From NCBI GenBank assembly GCA_016197205.1, contig JACPWG010000185.1, positions 1 to 64,000 of the forward strand: a stretch of 64,000 nt of DNA, written 5' to 3'. This document shows positions 8,563 through 17,483 of the stretch, piece by piece; position 1 is the first letter of the stretch, and each line of letters opens with the position of its first letter. Under the pieces are notes generated by a model, which was not told the origin of the DNA, did no database searches, and worked only from the letters and a program-made list of their open reading frames with translations. The translations under genes and the position numbers were made by a program. Source of the DNA: Planctomycetota bacterium. Its GTDB lineage: Bacteria > Planctomycetota > MHYJ01 > WSZJ01 > JACPWG01.

Positions 8563-11247
8563 TCAGACGTCGAGATACTTCACCTCCAGGGCGTGCTTTT
8601 CGATGAATTCCCGGCGCGGCTCCACGGATTCCCCCATGAGGATCGTGAAGATCCGTTCGGCCTTCACGTCGTCCTCCTTCTTGATCTGCAGGAGCGTCCG
8701 TGTCTTCGGGTCCATCGTGGTTTCCCAGAGCTGCTCCGGGTTCATTTCCCCCAGTCCCTTGAACCGTTGGATGTCCAGCCCCTTCTGCCCGATCTTGCGG
8801 ATCGCCTTCGGCAGGTCCCGGAGGGCGTAGAGTTGCGCCTCGTCGCTCTCGTACTTGAGCGCGAAGCGCGGCCGCGCCTCCGCGTCCGTCTCCCGGAAGT
8901 AGTCCTCCAGCGAGAAACCCATCCCCTCCAGCTCGCGGAGCAGGTGCTCCACCTCGCGGTGTTCGTGCACTTCCGTCTTCTCCAGCGCGTCCGCCTCGGC
9001 GCCTCCGTTCGTCCCCTTCTCCGCGGGGAAGTCGTCGTGGTCGATGATGACCAGCTCGCGCCCGGTCGCGGCGCGGTGGTTCGACAGGAACTCCTCCAGC
9101 GCCCGGTCGTCGTGGAAGAAGCGCTCCTCCTTGTCCACGACGATCCGATACACCGGCAGCCGGCCGTCCTCCGCCCGCAGCCGCAAATACCGGTCGAAGG
9201 CGATCGCCTTGCGGCCGACGGAGCGCCCCTGCTCCTCGAACCGCACGAGCAGCTCCACCAGCTTGCGGAGCGGGTCCCCTTCAAGCTGGATCGGGGACTT
9301 CAGGCTCTCGAAGGACGTCCCGTCGAGGCCGAGCCCGATGAGGGCCTCCTGCATCTGGCGCTCGTCCCGGACGTACTCCTCCTTTTTTTTTCGCTTGATC
9401 TTGTAGAGCGGCGGGCAGGCGATGTAGACGTGCCCCCGCGCGATGAGCTGGCTCATGTGCCGGAAGAAGAACGTGAGGAGCAGCGTGCGGATGTGCGAGC
9501 CGTCCACGTCGGCGTCGGTCATGATGATGATGCGGCCGTACCGGAGCTTCGCGAGGTCGAAGCCCTCCGGCCCGTCGGAGCCGATCCCCGTCCCGATCGC
9601 GCTGATGAGCGTCCGGATCTCCTCGTGCCCGAGCATCTTGTCGATCCGCGCCTTCTCCACGTTCAGGATCTTGCCCTTGAGCGGCAGGATCGCCTGGAAG
9701 CGCCGGTCGCGCCCCTGCTTCGCCGAACCGCCGGCCGAGTCGCCTTCCACGATGTACAGTTCCGTGGTCTCCACGTCCCGCGAAGAGCAGTCGGCGAGCT
9801 TGCCCGGCAGGTCCCCCGACGAAAGCGCGCCTTTCCGCCGCGCCAGGTCCCGCGCCTTGCGCGCCGCCTCGCGCGCGCGCGCCGCCAAGAGCGCCTTCTC
9901 CGAGATCGCCTTCCCGGTGGACGGGTGCTCTTCGAGATAGGTCGCGAGCTTGTCGTTCGTGACCTGCGTGACGAGCCCTTCGATCTCCGTGTTCGTCAGC
10001 TTGACCTTCGTCTGGCTCTCGAACTGCGGGTTGGGCAGCTTCACGTTCACGACGGCCGTCAGCCCTTCGCGATAGTCCTCGCCGGACGGCAGCTTCTCCT
10101 CGCCCTTCAGCACGCCCAGGTTCTTTGAGTACGCGTTGAGGGTTCGCGTCAGGGCGTTCCGGAAGCCCGACAGGTGGGTGCCGCCGTCGTGCGTGTTCAC
10201 GCTGTTCGCGAACGAGTAGACGGTCTCGTTGTACGCGTCGTGGTACTGGAGCGCGACCTCGATGAAGACGCCGCCGGGGTCGGTCGTCTCGAAGTGGATG
10301 ATGTCCGGGTGGATCACGGTCTTGCCGTGATTCAGGTGCTCGACGAACGCCCGGATGCCGCCTTCGTAAAAAAAAGTGTCGCTGTTCCCGGTCCGCTCGT
10401 CCAGGATCGTGATCGAGAGGCCGCGGTTGAGAAAGGCCAGCTCCCGGAGGCGCGTGGCGAGGGTGTCGTAGGAGAAGTTCGTCTCGGAGAAGAGCGTGGC
10501 GTCCGGCTTGAAGAGGACGCGCGTCCCGCGGCGGCGGCTGATCCCGAGGCGCTCGACGGGGGTCTTCGGCTCGCCGCGTTCGTACTTCTGCACGAACTCG
10601 TACCCGTCGCGCCAGACGACGACCTCGAGCCACTCGGAAAGGGCGTTCACCGCGGAGACGCCGACGCCGTGCAGGCCGGCGGAGACCTTGTAGGAGTTGT
10701 GATCGAACTTGCCGCCCGCGTGCAGCATCGTCATGACGACCTCGAGCGCGGAGCGGTTCTGCTCCTTGTGCATGTCGACGGGAATGCCGCGCCCGTCGTC
10801 GACGACGGCGCAGGTGCCGTCGGTGCCGAGGCGGACGTTCACGTTTTTGCAGAAGCCCGCCTGCGCCTCGTCCACGCTGTTGTCCACGACCTCGAAGACG
10901 AGGTGATGGAGTCCCTTGGGGCCGGTGTCGCCGATGTACATGCCGGGGCGCGTGCGCACCGCGGCGATGTCGCCGAGGACCTGGATGTGATCGGCCGTGT
11001 AGCCGGCCGATGAAGGGGTCGCGGTCGGGCCCGCGGGCGCGGTCGCGGCGGGCGTATCCGCGCCCTCGACCGGGGTCCCCGCGGGTGCAGGGACGACTGC
11101 GGCCGCGGCGGCGGTCGCGGCGGCAGCGGCCGAAGCCGCTGCTTCCCGCGCCAGGATCCCTTCCAGCACCTGCCGGCCGTCGGGCGGGGCCTCCGCAGCC
11201 GCTGGTTTTTCTTTTCGGTCCCCTTCTTCCATCGGGCGTTTCCTCAC
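8563..11247 (-). CDS. gyrB: DNA gyrase subunit B
   Basis: This is the ATPase/TOPRIM subunit of the type IIA topoisomerase that introduces negative supercoils with GyrA. GHKL ATPase motifs are EVVDNSVDEA, GRGIPVD and GLHGVG. The TOPRIM domain has EGDSAGG near residue 498 and the metal-binding DADVDG near 576. The C-terminus has QRFKGLGEMN. At 894 residues it is longer than typical 800-residue GyrB. About 80 extra N-terminal residues are Ala/Thr/Pro-rich low complexity before the YTADHIQVL start of the core, and the usual GyrB insertion lies after TOPRIM. An internal ATG just before the core could be the true start. Two long A tracts (9 and 8) encode Lys-Lys-Lys and Phe-Phe. It is the last gene of the replication cluster. 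Confidence 0.97.
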   Translation of the reverse strand: MRKRPMEEGDRKEKPAAAEAPPDGRQVLEGILAREAAASAAAAATAAAAAVVPAPAGTPVEGADTPAATAPAGPTATPSSAGYTADHIQVLGDIAAVRTRPGMYIGDTGPKGLHHLVFEVVDNSVDEAQAGFCKNVNVRLGTDGTCAVVDDGRGIPVDMHKEQNRSALEVVMTMLHAGGKFDHNSYKVSAGLHGVGVSAVNALSEWLEVVVWRDGYEFVQKYERGEPKTPVERLGISRRRGTRVLFKPDATLFSETNFSYDTLATRLRELAFLNRGLSITILDERTGNSDTFFYEGGIRAFVEHLNHGKTVIHPDIIHFETTDPGGVFIEVALQYHDAYNETVYSFANSVNTHDGGTHLSGFRNALTRTLNAYSKNLGVLKGEEKLPSGEDYREGLTAVVNVKLPNPQFESQTKVKLTNTEIEGLVTQVTNDKLATYLEEHPSTGKAISEKALLAARAREAARKARDLARRKGALSSGDLPGKLADCSSRDVETTELYIVEGDSAGGSAKQGRDRRFQAILPLKGKILNVEKARIDKMLGHEEIRTLISAIGTGIGSDGPEGFDLAKLRYGRIIIMTDADVDGSHIRTLLLTFFFRHMSQLIARGHVYIACPPLYKIKRKKKEEYVRDERQMQEALIGLGLDGTSFESLKSPIQLEGDPLRKLVELLVRFEEQGRSVGRKAIAFDRYLRLRAEDGRLPVYRIVVDKEERFFHDDRALEEFLSNHRAATGRELVIIDHDDFPAEKGTNGGAEADALEKTEVHEHREVEHLLRELEGMGFSLEDYFRETDAEARPRFALKYESDEAQLYALRDLPKAIRKIGQKGLDIQRFKGLGEMNPEQLWETTMDPKTRTLLQIKKEDDVKAERIFTILMGESVEPRREFIEKHALEVKYLDV

Positions 11248-11304
11248 TTCGGTGTCTTCCGTGTCTTCGGTGGCCCGTCCCCTCGGCGGCGCCCCGCCGG
11301 TCCT

Positions 11305-11661
11305 CTACCGTGCCGGGCCGCCGCGCTTTCCTCCTGCCCCGGGCCCCGGCGGCTGCGTCTTCCAGCTCCCCGCCACGAACTTCAGGTCCCGCACGCGCTT
11401 CGCCGGGAAGGCCTCCGCCAGCTTTCTCAACAGCTCGTCTCGGCGAAAGGTCGCCAGCTCCGCCAGGAGCGGGGACGAATCCACCTCGATCTTCAGGACG
11501 CCGCGTTCCAGCGTCAGGATCCGCGTGTGGGACGCCACGACCGCGCCCGCCAGCTCCACCCAGCGCTCCCGCACGTCGCGCAGCGCCATCCACGACGCGA
11601 TCGCGGGCTCCTTCATGAATTCGGAGATCAAATCCCCCATGCGGCGGGCCGGATCGGGCAT
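11305..11661 (-). CDS. dciA: DUF721 / DciA-like protein
   Basis: The product of about 118 residues begins MPDPARRMGDLISEF. The core, with WVELAGAVVASHTRI, a central LKIEVDSSPLLAELATFRRDELLRKL-type helix and a DLKFVAGSW strand, fits DUF721. DciA proteins of this family help load the replicative helicase in bacteria lacking DnaC/DnaI. Its place between dnaN and gyrB supports a replication role. The longer frame upstream runs through a palindromic repeat, so I use the downstream ATG. The usual recF of this neighbourhood is absent. Confidence 0.8.
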   Translation of the reverse strand: MPDPARRMGDLISEFMKEPAIASWMALRDVRERWVELAGAVVASHTRILTLERGVLKIEVDSSPLLAELATFRRDELLRKLAEAFPAKRVRDLKFVAGSWKTQPPGPGAGGKRGGPAR

Positions 11662-11699
11662 GGCGAGTGGACCTTCAACGAAAATCCTGTGAGTCAGGA

Positions 11700-11782
11700 C
11701 GGGGCGTAGGGGCGGGCCTTGTGCCCGCCCGGGTCTCGGACGGGCTGCCCGCTGTTGGGCACCCACAAGGGGCGCCCCTACG
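11700..11782. repeat. REP-like hairpin upstream of dciA
   Basis: CGTAGGGGCGGGCCTTGTG and CACCCACAAGGGGCGCCCCTACG are inverted arms around a GC-rich centre that itself pairs (GCCCG/CGGGC). It has the shape of the repetitive extragenic palindromes found in many bacterial genomes. It lies between dnaN and dciA and may act as a transcript-end structure. Confidence 0.7.
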
Positions 11783-11812
11783 GGATCTCATCGAAACGAA
11801 GTGGACGGCCCG

Positions 11813-12913
11813 CTAAACCTCGACCGTCAGCGGCATCACCAGGTAGAGGTACTCGCGGCCCACGCGGATCACGCCGGCCGATTGCTTGTCCTTCAGCTCG
11901 AACTCGATCTCCTCCTCGTCGATCACCCGCAGGCTGTCGATGAAATACTCCGGGTTGAAGACGACCTCGAAGGGCTGGCCGGCGTACGCCACCGCGCGAT
12001 CGACGCGGCTTTCCCCGAACTGCGACCCGCGCGTGACCAGCGTCAGTTTGTTCTCCTTCAGCATCAGCTTCGTGGCCTTCCCTTTCTCGCTCGCGAGGAG
12101 GTCGGCCTGCTTCATCGCGCTCAACAGGTCCGCGGTCTTGAGCTTCAGCTTCTTGTCGCAGTCCTCCGGGATCACCGCCTCGTAGTCAGGGAACGTCCCC
12201 TCGACCAGCCGCGAGAACACCATCGCCTGCGACGTGTGGAACCGCACTTCGCTCTCGAGCAGGTTCATGCCGACCTTCTCGTCCTCTTTACCCACGACCT
12301 TTTCGAGCAGGCTCAGGGCCTTCACCGGGACGATCACGCGCACCTCCCCCTTCGGCGGCTTGTCGTTCTTCCGCCGAATGAGGGCCAGCCGCTTCCCGTC
12401 GCTCGCCACGAGCCGGAATTCATTCCCCTTGAGCGTGAAGAGGATGCCGTTCAGCGCGTACCGGGTCACCTCGTGCGCCACGGCGAAGGCCGTCTTCCTC
12501 ACCATCTCGTGCAGGTCCGCGCACGGCACGTCGACGGCCTGTTTCGGCTCGAACACGGGAATCTGAGGGTAGTCGGCCGAATCCGCGCCGACGACCTTGA
12601 AGTGGCTGTCCGCGCCGACGATGTTCGCCAGATGGCCGTCCAGCTCGATCGTGATCGTCTCGTCCTGACCCTCCCGGAGGATCGCGCCGACCTTGCCCGC
12701 GGGCAGGACCACCGAGCCCGGCTCCACCACTTCCGCCGACGCGACGGTGTACCGCACGCCCATCTCGCCGTCCTGCGCGATCAGGTGCAGCTTGCCCTCG
12801 ACTGCCTCGACCTTCACGTTGCTCAGGATCGGCAACGGGCTCCGGGTCGGCAGCGCCATCGAAACGATGGAAAACGCGTCGGCAATCCCCTGTCGGTTGC
12901 ATCGGATCTTCAT
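11813..12913 (-). CDS. dnaN: DNA polymerase III beta subunit (sliding clamp)
   Basis: The 366-residue product starts MKIRCNRQGIADAF and contains the three clamp domains. Recognisable parts are LPILSNVKVEA in domain 1, RYALNGILFTLKG and VASDGKRLAL in domain 2, and EGTFPDYEAVIPEDCDKK with the final YLYLVMPLTV in domain 3. The ending PLTVEV is the clamp C-terminus. A strong GGAGGAG ribosome site lies 6 bases before the ATG. The clamp encircles DNA and tethers polymerase. The gene follows dnaA across the oriC-like spacer. Confidence 0.97.
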   Translation of the reverse strand: MKIRCNRQGIADAFSIVSMALPTRSPLPILSNVKVEAVEGKLHLIAQDGEMGVRYTVASAEVVEPGSVVLPAGKVGAILREGQDETITIELDGHLANIVGADSHFKVVGADSADYPQIPVFEPKQAVDVPCADLHEMVRKTAFAVAHEVTRYALNGILFTLKGNEFRLVASDGKRLALIRRKNDKPPKGEVRVIVPVKALSLLEKVVGKEDEKVGMNLLESEVRFHTSQAMVFSRLVEGTFPDYEAVIPEDCDKKLKLKTADLLSAMKQADLLASEKGKATKLMLKENKLTLVTRGSQFGESRVDRAVAYAGQPFEVVFNPEYFIDSLRVIDEEEIEFELKDKQSAGVIRVGREYLYLVMPLTVEV

Positions 12914-13239
12914 GAGCGTCTCCTCCGGTCCGCCTCCGGTGAAGAAGAGAGAGAAGAAGATAATATCTCTCTTCCCTCTTCGTATCCGGGGCTGTGCAAA
13001 AGTGGAAAAGCCCGTTGCCTTGCAGTGTTTCTCATTGGGGACAGGATGGTTACGGCGTCTTTCGGCCCTGTTCGGGTCGTGGATAGGCTGTGGATAAGTC
13101 GGGGGAGAGACTGGGGAAAACCCCGGTCGCCCCACGCGGCCGCTCCGCGGCGCATGAACAGGCGGGGACAATGCGCGGGATATCCACCGGTCTGCCCTCG
13201 GTCGTACAGTGACTATCCACCGGCTGTCGACAAGCTGGG
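12914..13239. other. Putative chromosomal replication origin (oriC)
   Basis: This dnaA-dnaN spacer holds a perfect DnaA box TGTGGATAA at 13089-13097 (reverse of TTATCCACA). Near matches are GTGGATAGG at 13079-13087, ATATCCACC at 13180-13188 and CTATCCACC at 13213-13221. An AT-rich purine/pyrimidine stretch with GATAATATCTCTC at about 12957-12971 is the best candidate for the unwinding region. Box clustering, position and base composition agree with a bipartite or single-spacer origin. Box activity was not tested and a cumulative GC-skew plot would be the quick check. Confidence 0.75.
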
Positions 13240-13401
13240 TACCGCCCCGCAGAATTGGGTGACCAGGATGCTCGGCGATTTCGGCCGCCTGCTTCGTTGC
13301 ACTCGCTCGCCGTACTTCGTGGGCAGTACGGCTCGCTCGCGCGCCTCGCGGGCGGTCGAACTTGCCTTTGCCTCCTGGCCACCGACTTCTGCGGAGCGGT
13401 A
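13240..13401. mobile_element. Family A palindromic MITE-like element, copy 2, between oriC and dnaA
   Basis: TACCGCCCCGCAGAATTGGG at the left and TCTGCGGAGCGGTA at the right are the inverted ends of a 162-bp element. It directly follows the TAA stop of dnaA on the minus strand. Flanks are CTGGG and CTTAA, so the five-base duplication is not conserved here. This may be an old insertion. Confidence 0.8.
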
Positions 13402-13402
13402 C

Positions 13403-14890
13403 TTAACTCTGGCTCAGAATCCGGCTCTTCAGCTTCTCGATGCTCGTCCTGAAATCCGGGTCCGAGGAGATCTTCTGCGCGATCGTCTGCTCGCTGTTCA
13501 GGATGGTCGTGTGGTCGCGGCTGCCGAAATAGCGACCGACCTCCGCCTGCGACATGTTCGTCATGTGCCGGGCGAGGTACACCGCCACGTGCCGCGCCTG
13601 GGAGATGTTGCTCTTCCCGCGCTTCTTGAGGATCAGGTCGGAGGTCTTGATGCCGAAGTACGTCGCGACCCCCTCCTGGATGCGGTGCACGTCGACCGGC
13701 GGCGCCTGCAGATCCACGAGGTGCTGAAGCGACTCGCGCGCGCTCGCCAGCGTGATCGGCTGGCGCGTGTACCGCGCGTGCATCACCACGTTCGTGATCG
13801 CGCCGACCAGCTCGCGGATGTTGCGGTGGACGTGGGTCGCGATGAAGTTGACCACCTCGTCGGAGATGCCGCCCGGCGGCAGCTCGCTCTTCATGTCCTC
13901 GGCCTTCTGCCGCAGGATGGCCGTACGGGTTTCGATCCCCGGTGGCGCGAGCGTGGCCACGAGGCCCCAGCGGAACCGCGACACGAGGCGGTCCTCCAGC
14001 GTCGGGATGTCCTGCGGCGCCTGGTCGCTGGAAAGGATGATCTGCTTCTGCGCGTTGTGGAGCGTGTTGAACGTGTGGAAGATCTCTTCCTGGCTCTGTT
14101 GTTTATTGGCCAGGAAGTGGATGTCGTCGATGACGAGGACGTCCGCGCTGCGGTACGTGCGGCGGAAGGAGTCGATCTCCTTGCGCTGGAGCGAGGCGAT
14201 GTATTCGTTGATGAACTCTTCGCAGGAGAGATAGCGGAGGACCATGCGCGGCGAGCGGTGGAGCAGCGTGTGGCAAAAGGCCTGCAGGAGATGCGTCTTG
14301 CCCAGGCCGACCGAGGCGTGAATGAAGAGGGGGTTGTAGGCGCGGCCCGGGTTCTCGGCCACGGCCATCGCGGAGGCGTGGGCGAGCCGATTCTCGGGCG
14401 CCACGACGAAGTTCTCGAAGGTGTACTGGGGATTCAGCTCCGGATGGACCGTGGCGGCGGCCGGCTCGAGGTCGAGGCGCGACGACGCGGGTCCGGTGGC
14501 GGTGGGGACGGAGGAGAGCGCGGGCGAGGCCGGGCGGTATTCCTCCGTGGACGGGACGACGGCCGACGCCGCGGGCGCGGTTGGCGATCGCGGAGCCGTC
14601 GTGGCGGCGCTCGCGGGGGCGACAAAACCGATCCGGTTCGGGGCGACCTGGACCTGCACGCGCACCGGCTTGCCGAGGATGCGCCGGAAGGCCTCTTCGA
14701 GGTAGCCGAGATACTTGTGTTCGTAGAGGTCCTTGAAGAAGGCGTTGGGGACGAACACCTCGATCCGGTCGTCGTTGCCCATGTGGTAGTCGAGCTTCCG
14801 GAACCACTGCTCGACCTGTGCCGGGTCCCCGAGGAGCTGTTCGAGCGAGGCCAGCACCTGGTCGCGCACCGAGGGGCTCATGACCGACAT
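13403..14890 (-). CDS. dnaA: Chromosomal replication initiator DnaA
   Basis: I place the start at 14890 (MSVMSPSVRDQVLASLE), preceded by GGGGAGG with 5-base spacing. The product has 495 residues. Domain I is followed by a low-complexity linker. The AAA+ core has Walker A ASVGLGKTH near residue 195 and Walker B VLVIDDIHFL, and domain IV ends with YFGSRDHTTILNSEQ, the DNA-binding signature. It binds DnaA boxes in the adjacent spacer and opens the origin. The protein is slightly longer than E. coli DnaA because of the linker. Confidence 0.97.
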   Translation of the reverse strand: MSVMSPSVRDQVLASLEQLLGDPAQVEQWFRKLDYHMGNDDRIEVFVPNAFFKDLYEHKYLGYLEEAFRRILGKPVRVQVQVAPNRIGFVAPASAATTAPRSPTAPAASAVVPSTEEYRPASPALSSVPTATGPASSRLDLEPAAATVHPELNPQYTFENFVVAPENRLAHASAMAVAENPGRAYNPLFIHASVGLGKTHLLQAFCHTLLHRSPRMVLRYLSCEEFINEYIASLQRKEIDSFRRTYRSADVLVIDDIHFLANKQQSQEEIFHTFNTLHNAQKQIILSSDQAPQDIPTLEDRLVSRFRWGLVATLAPPGIETRTAILRQKAEDMKSELPPGGISDEVVNFIATHVHRNIRELVGAITNVVMHARYTRQPITLASARESLQHLVDLQAPPVDVHRIQEGVATYFGIKTSDLILKKRGKSNISQARHVAVYLARHMTNMSQAEVGRYFGSRDHTTILNSEQTIAQKISSDPDFRTSIEKLKSRILSQS

Positions 14891-15358
14891 GACATCCTCC
14901 CCACGAAGTTGGTCCCAGCGGCCGACCCTGGTTTCGGCCGCGCCCTCCCTCGACACTGCCCCCGCGTCGGGGGAAAAAAGTGGGAGCGGAGCGAGGTGGC
15001 GGGAAACCGATCGGCAGGTGGTTACCGGACTCTTTTCGACGGGGGGCATGATAGCCGAACGGGGGGAAAAAGTCAAGGCGGGAGCGGGGTGCGACAGCGC
15101 CGTAAACGCTCTGTGAGATGAATCTTGCACACGCTTTTTACGAGGACGCGAATCGGGCGGCCATGCTGGGGAAACTGGCCGCTGCGGACTCAACTAACGA
15201 GCGCATCGGGAGCGACCCTGTTGTCACGATTGCAGTCGGACGACTTCAACAGGTTGGGCACGAACGCGTCGAGCCCGGCCTACCGGGCCGCAGCCGTTCT
15301 CGCCTGTGCTCCAGAGGCGTTCTTGCCCTCGCCGCTTGAGTGCTCGCGGGACCGGGGT
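14891..15358. other. 468-bp spacer upstream of dnaA
   Basis: This must carry the dnaA promoter, but I see no convincing -35/-10 pair and no good DnaA box. The right half (about 15118-15340) contains open frames on both strands without recognisable similarity or ribosome sites. I treat it as non-coding or decayed. Confidence 0.4.
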
Positions 15359-15793
15359 CTACGGTGCGCCTTCGAGCCAATCTACGAGTTTGAGGCCCGG
15401 GACCTTGCGGAAGTCGGAGAGGTTCATGGTCAGCAGGCTTGCACCGTGAACGAGGCAGATCGCGGCGATGCGCAAATCCATCGTGCCGACTCGGACGCGA
15501 CCCTTCACAAGACGCTGGTACTGAATCGAGGCAGCCGGGTCGAAGTCGAGCATAGGGCGGGAATGGAAGCCCTCCATCAGGCTCCGCAGGTACGCGTACC
15601 CAAGGACTTGCTTCTCCGGGCTCTTTGCGCCGGCGATGAACGCCAACCATCCTCGCATCTGCTCTTCGAAGGAAACGATGGTCACCCACGTCGGTTGCTC
15701 GGACAAGGTGCGGAGCCGATGCGTGACGCGTTCGAACCCCGCACCTTCCTTGCGCTGAAGGAGCGTGAGAGCGTCCGTGTCGAGGACGATCAT
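15359..15793 (-). CDS. PIN-domain (VapC-like) toxin
   Basis: The 144-residue product begins MIVLDTDALTLL, the characteristic PIN first strand. Likely metal-binding acidic residues are D5, E43/E44, D106 in GTMDLRIA and D127 in MNLSDF. The ending KLVDW is typical. PIN toxins are Mg-dependent ribonucleases that cut tRNA or rRNA. The ATG overlaps the stop of the preceding small gene by four bases (ATGA), the classic coupling of a type II toxin-antitoxin pair. It could also be a non-toxic PIN nuclease, but the coupling argues otherwise. Confidence 0.88.
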   Translation of the reverse strand: MIVLDTDALTLLQRKEGAGFERVTHRLRTLSEQPTWVTIVSFEEQMRGWLAFIAGAKSPEKQVLGYAYLRSLMEGFHSRPMLDFDPAASIQYQRLVKGRVRVGTMDLRIAAICLVHGASLLTMNLSDFRKVPGLKLVDWLEGAP

Positions 15794-16008
15794 CGTCGGG
15801 TTCTCTTGCGCGGAGGTCGCTGCGCCTCACGGTACTTCCGCCCAAGCCGAACAATCTCGTCGAAAATGGGGTCGTTAACGAATTTCCCGACTTCCTTCTC
15901 CCACCACGGCCTGCCGTCCGAGGGGGCGTTGCTTTCGAGTCGCTGCTTGAGTAGCTTCACCTCCTGCTCCAGTGCAGAGACCCTGCGTGCAAGTTGGGTT
16001 GCCGTCAT
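15790..16008 (-). CDS. Putative antitoxin paired with the PIN toxin
   Basis: This small 72-residue protein lies just upstream of the PIN gene and overlaps it by four bases. The first 25 residues form a short coiled coil with heptads (LARRVSALEQEVKLLKQRLE). The rest contains WWEKEVGKFVNDPIFDEIVRL, then a basic tail. I see no clear AbrB, MetJ/Arc or Phd DNA-binding fold. A GGAGGA ribosome site precedes it. The identification rests on size, coupling and position. The Trp-Trp segment may be the toxin-binding arm. Confidence 0.75.
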   Translation of the reverse strand: MTATQLARRVSALEQEVKLLKQRLESNAPSDGRPWWEKEVGKFVNDPIFDEIVRLGRKYREAQRPPRKRTRR

Positions 16009-16346
16009 GTTCGGTCCTCCAGGAGGTGAATGCCCTGCCTCTTTTTCCTCTGAGCCGCGACCGCCCGACAGGCCGTCCGCTTCCCGGCTTGGCTCGGACG
16101 ATGGTCGTTGCTGCGCTCGCCTTTGACGACATCATACCACGGCACGCTCCTGGGTCCTTACCTCGATCCATCGCCGGAACCTTGACCTCTGCCGCCGCGG
16201 CCTTCGTGCCTGCCGGGCTGCAGAGTCGCTAGGGTCGAAAGCCATACGAGGACGTGCGAGTACACCGAGTGCTCGGGCGACTTCACCGGATGCTTAAACC
16301 GTTGCGCAACGACTTCAGGCAGTCCCCTCAAGAGCTGGGAGCTGGA
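16009..16346. other. 338-bp spacer with no recognised feature
   Basis: This must hold the promoter of the toxin-antitoxin pair near 16020-16130. I see no strong hairpin, no repeat shared with the rest of the window, and no supported ORF. Confidence 0.4.
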
Positions 16347-17483
16347 TCACCCCAGCGCTTCGCACACCCGCGTCACCACCCACTCCCGCTCCTCGTCCGT
16401 CATCGACGGGTAGAGCGGCAGCACGACCGTCTCGTCCGCGGCGCGTTCCGTCTCGGGGAGCGGGACCCGCGGGGGCAGGTCGCGGTAGCAGGGCTCGCGG
16501 TGGGAGGCCATGAGCCCGCGTCGCGTGGCGATGCCCGACTCGGCCATGCGGGCCATGAAGGCGTCCCGCCCGAGCCGCGCGCCGGGCGCGATGCGCAGGA
16601 CGTAGGTCTGGTAGTTCGGCTCCCACCCGGGCGGCACGTACGGCGTGGACACGCCGGGGAGGCGTGCGAAGGCCTCGTCGTAGCGCCGGGCGAGCGCGCG
16701 CCGCAACGCGAGGATCTCGGGCAGCCGACCGAGCTGGACGATGCCGACCGCGGCCTGGAGATCGGTCATGCGGTAGTTGTAGCCGGCCTCTTCGTAGGTC
16801 TCGACCACGACGCCCGCCGCTTCGTGCCGGGCGAGGTCCGAAGTCGACATCCCGTGGTGGCGCAGGCGGCGGAAGCGTTCGGCCGCGACCGCGTCGCGCG
16901 TGACGATCATGCCCCCCTCGCCGGTCGTGAGCACCTTGCGCGGGTGGAAGCTGAAGCACGCGAGGTCGCCGAGCGAGCCGACGGGCCGGCCGTTCAGCCG
17001 GGAGCCGATCGCGCAGGCCGCGTCCTCGAGCACGGCGAGCCCGTGCGCCCGCGCGAAGCCGGCGAGCGTCTCCACGTCGAAGGGCATGCCGAGCTGATGG
17101 ACGGGGAGGACCGCGCGCACCCGGGGCGAGAGCGCGGGCTCGAGGCGCCGCGGGTCGAGGTTCAGCGTGCGCGGGTCGACGTCCACGAAGACCGGGGTCG
17201 CGCCGCAGTGCCGCACGACGTTCGCGGTGGCGATGAAGGAGAGCGAAGGCACGAGGACCTCGTCCCCCGGACCGATCCCCAAGTGCAGGAGCGCGAGGTG
17301 GAGCGCCGTGGTGCAGGAGGTGACGGCGACCGCGTGCGGGGCGCCGACCGCGGCGGCGAAGAGCCGTTCGAACTCCGCGACGCGCGGCCCCTGCGTGACC
17401 CACCCCGAGCGGAGGACCTCGGCCGTGGCGCGGGCCTCTTCGTCGGAAAAAAAAGGCTTGGCGACGGGAATGCGGAGCTTCAC
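16347..17483 (-). CDS. DegT/DnrJ/EryC1 family sugar aminotransferase
   Basis: PLP-dependent transaminase acting on keto nucleotide sugars. The 378-residue product starts with GTG at 17483 (MKLRIPVAKPFF), whose last bases overlap the stop of the epimerase as GTGA. Family marks are GWVTQGPRVAEFE, SCTTALHLAL, the HQLGMPFD loop, EDAACAIGS, and the PLP lysine K183 in SFHPRKVLTTGEGG. YNYRMTDLQAAVG is the usual late block. With the dehydratase upstream it probably makes an amino-sugar nucleotide for surface glycans, as LegB/LegC or WlbA/E-type pairs do, but the exact sugar cannot be told. FF is written TTTTTT within an 8-base run. Confidence 0.92.
   Translation of the reverse strand: MKLRIPVAKPFFSDEEARATAEVLRSGWVTQGPRVAEFERLFAAAVGAPHAVAVTSCTTALHLALLHLGIGPGDEVLVPSLSFIATANVVRHCGATPVFVDVDPRTLNLDPRRLEPALSPRVRAVLPVHQLGMPFDVETLAGFARAHGLAVLEDAACAIGSRLNGRPVGSLGDLACFSFHPRKVLTTGEGGMIVTRDAVAAERFRRLRHHGMSTSDLARHEAAGVVVETYEEAGYNYRMTDLQAAVGIVQLGRLPEILALRRALARRYDEAFARLPGVSTPYVPPGWEPNYQTYVLRIAPGARLGRDAFMARMAESGIATRRGLMASHREPCYRDLPPRVPLPETERAADETVVLPLYPSMTDEEREWVVTRVCEALG

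Noticed and set aside
9281..11593. 770-residue minus-strand frame overlapping gyrB.
   Set aside because: It is an alternative frame of gyrB with Arg/His-rich composition and no homology.
15118..15339. Short plus-strand ORF upstream of the toxin-antitoxin pair.
   Set aside because: No ribosome site or recognisable product. Competing frames exist on both strands.
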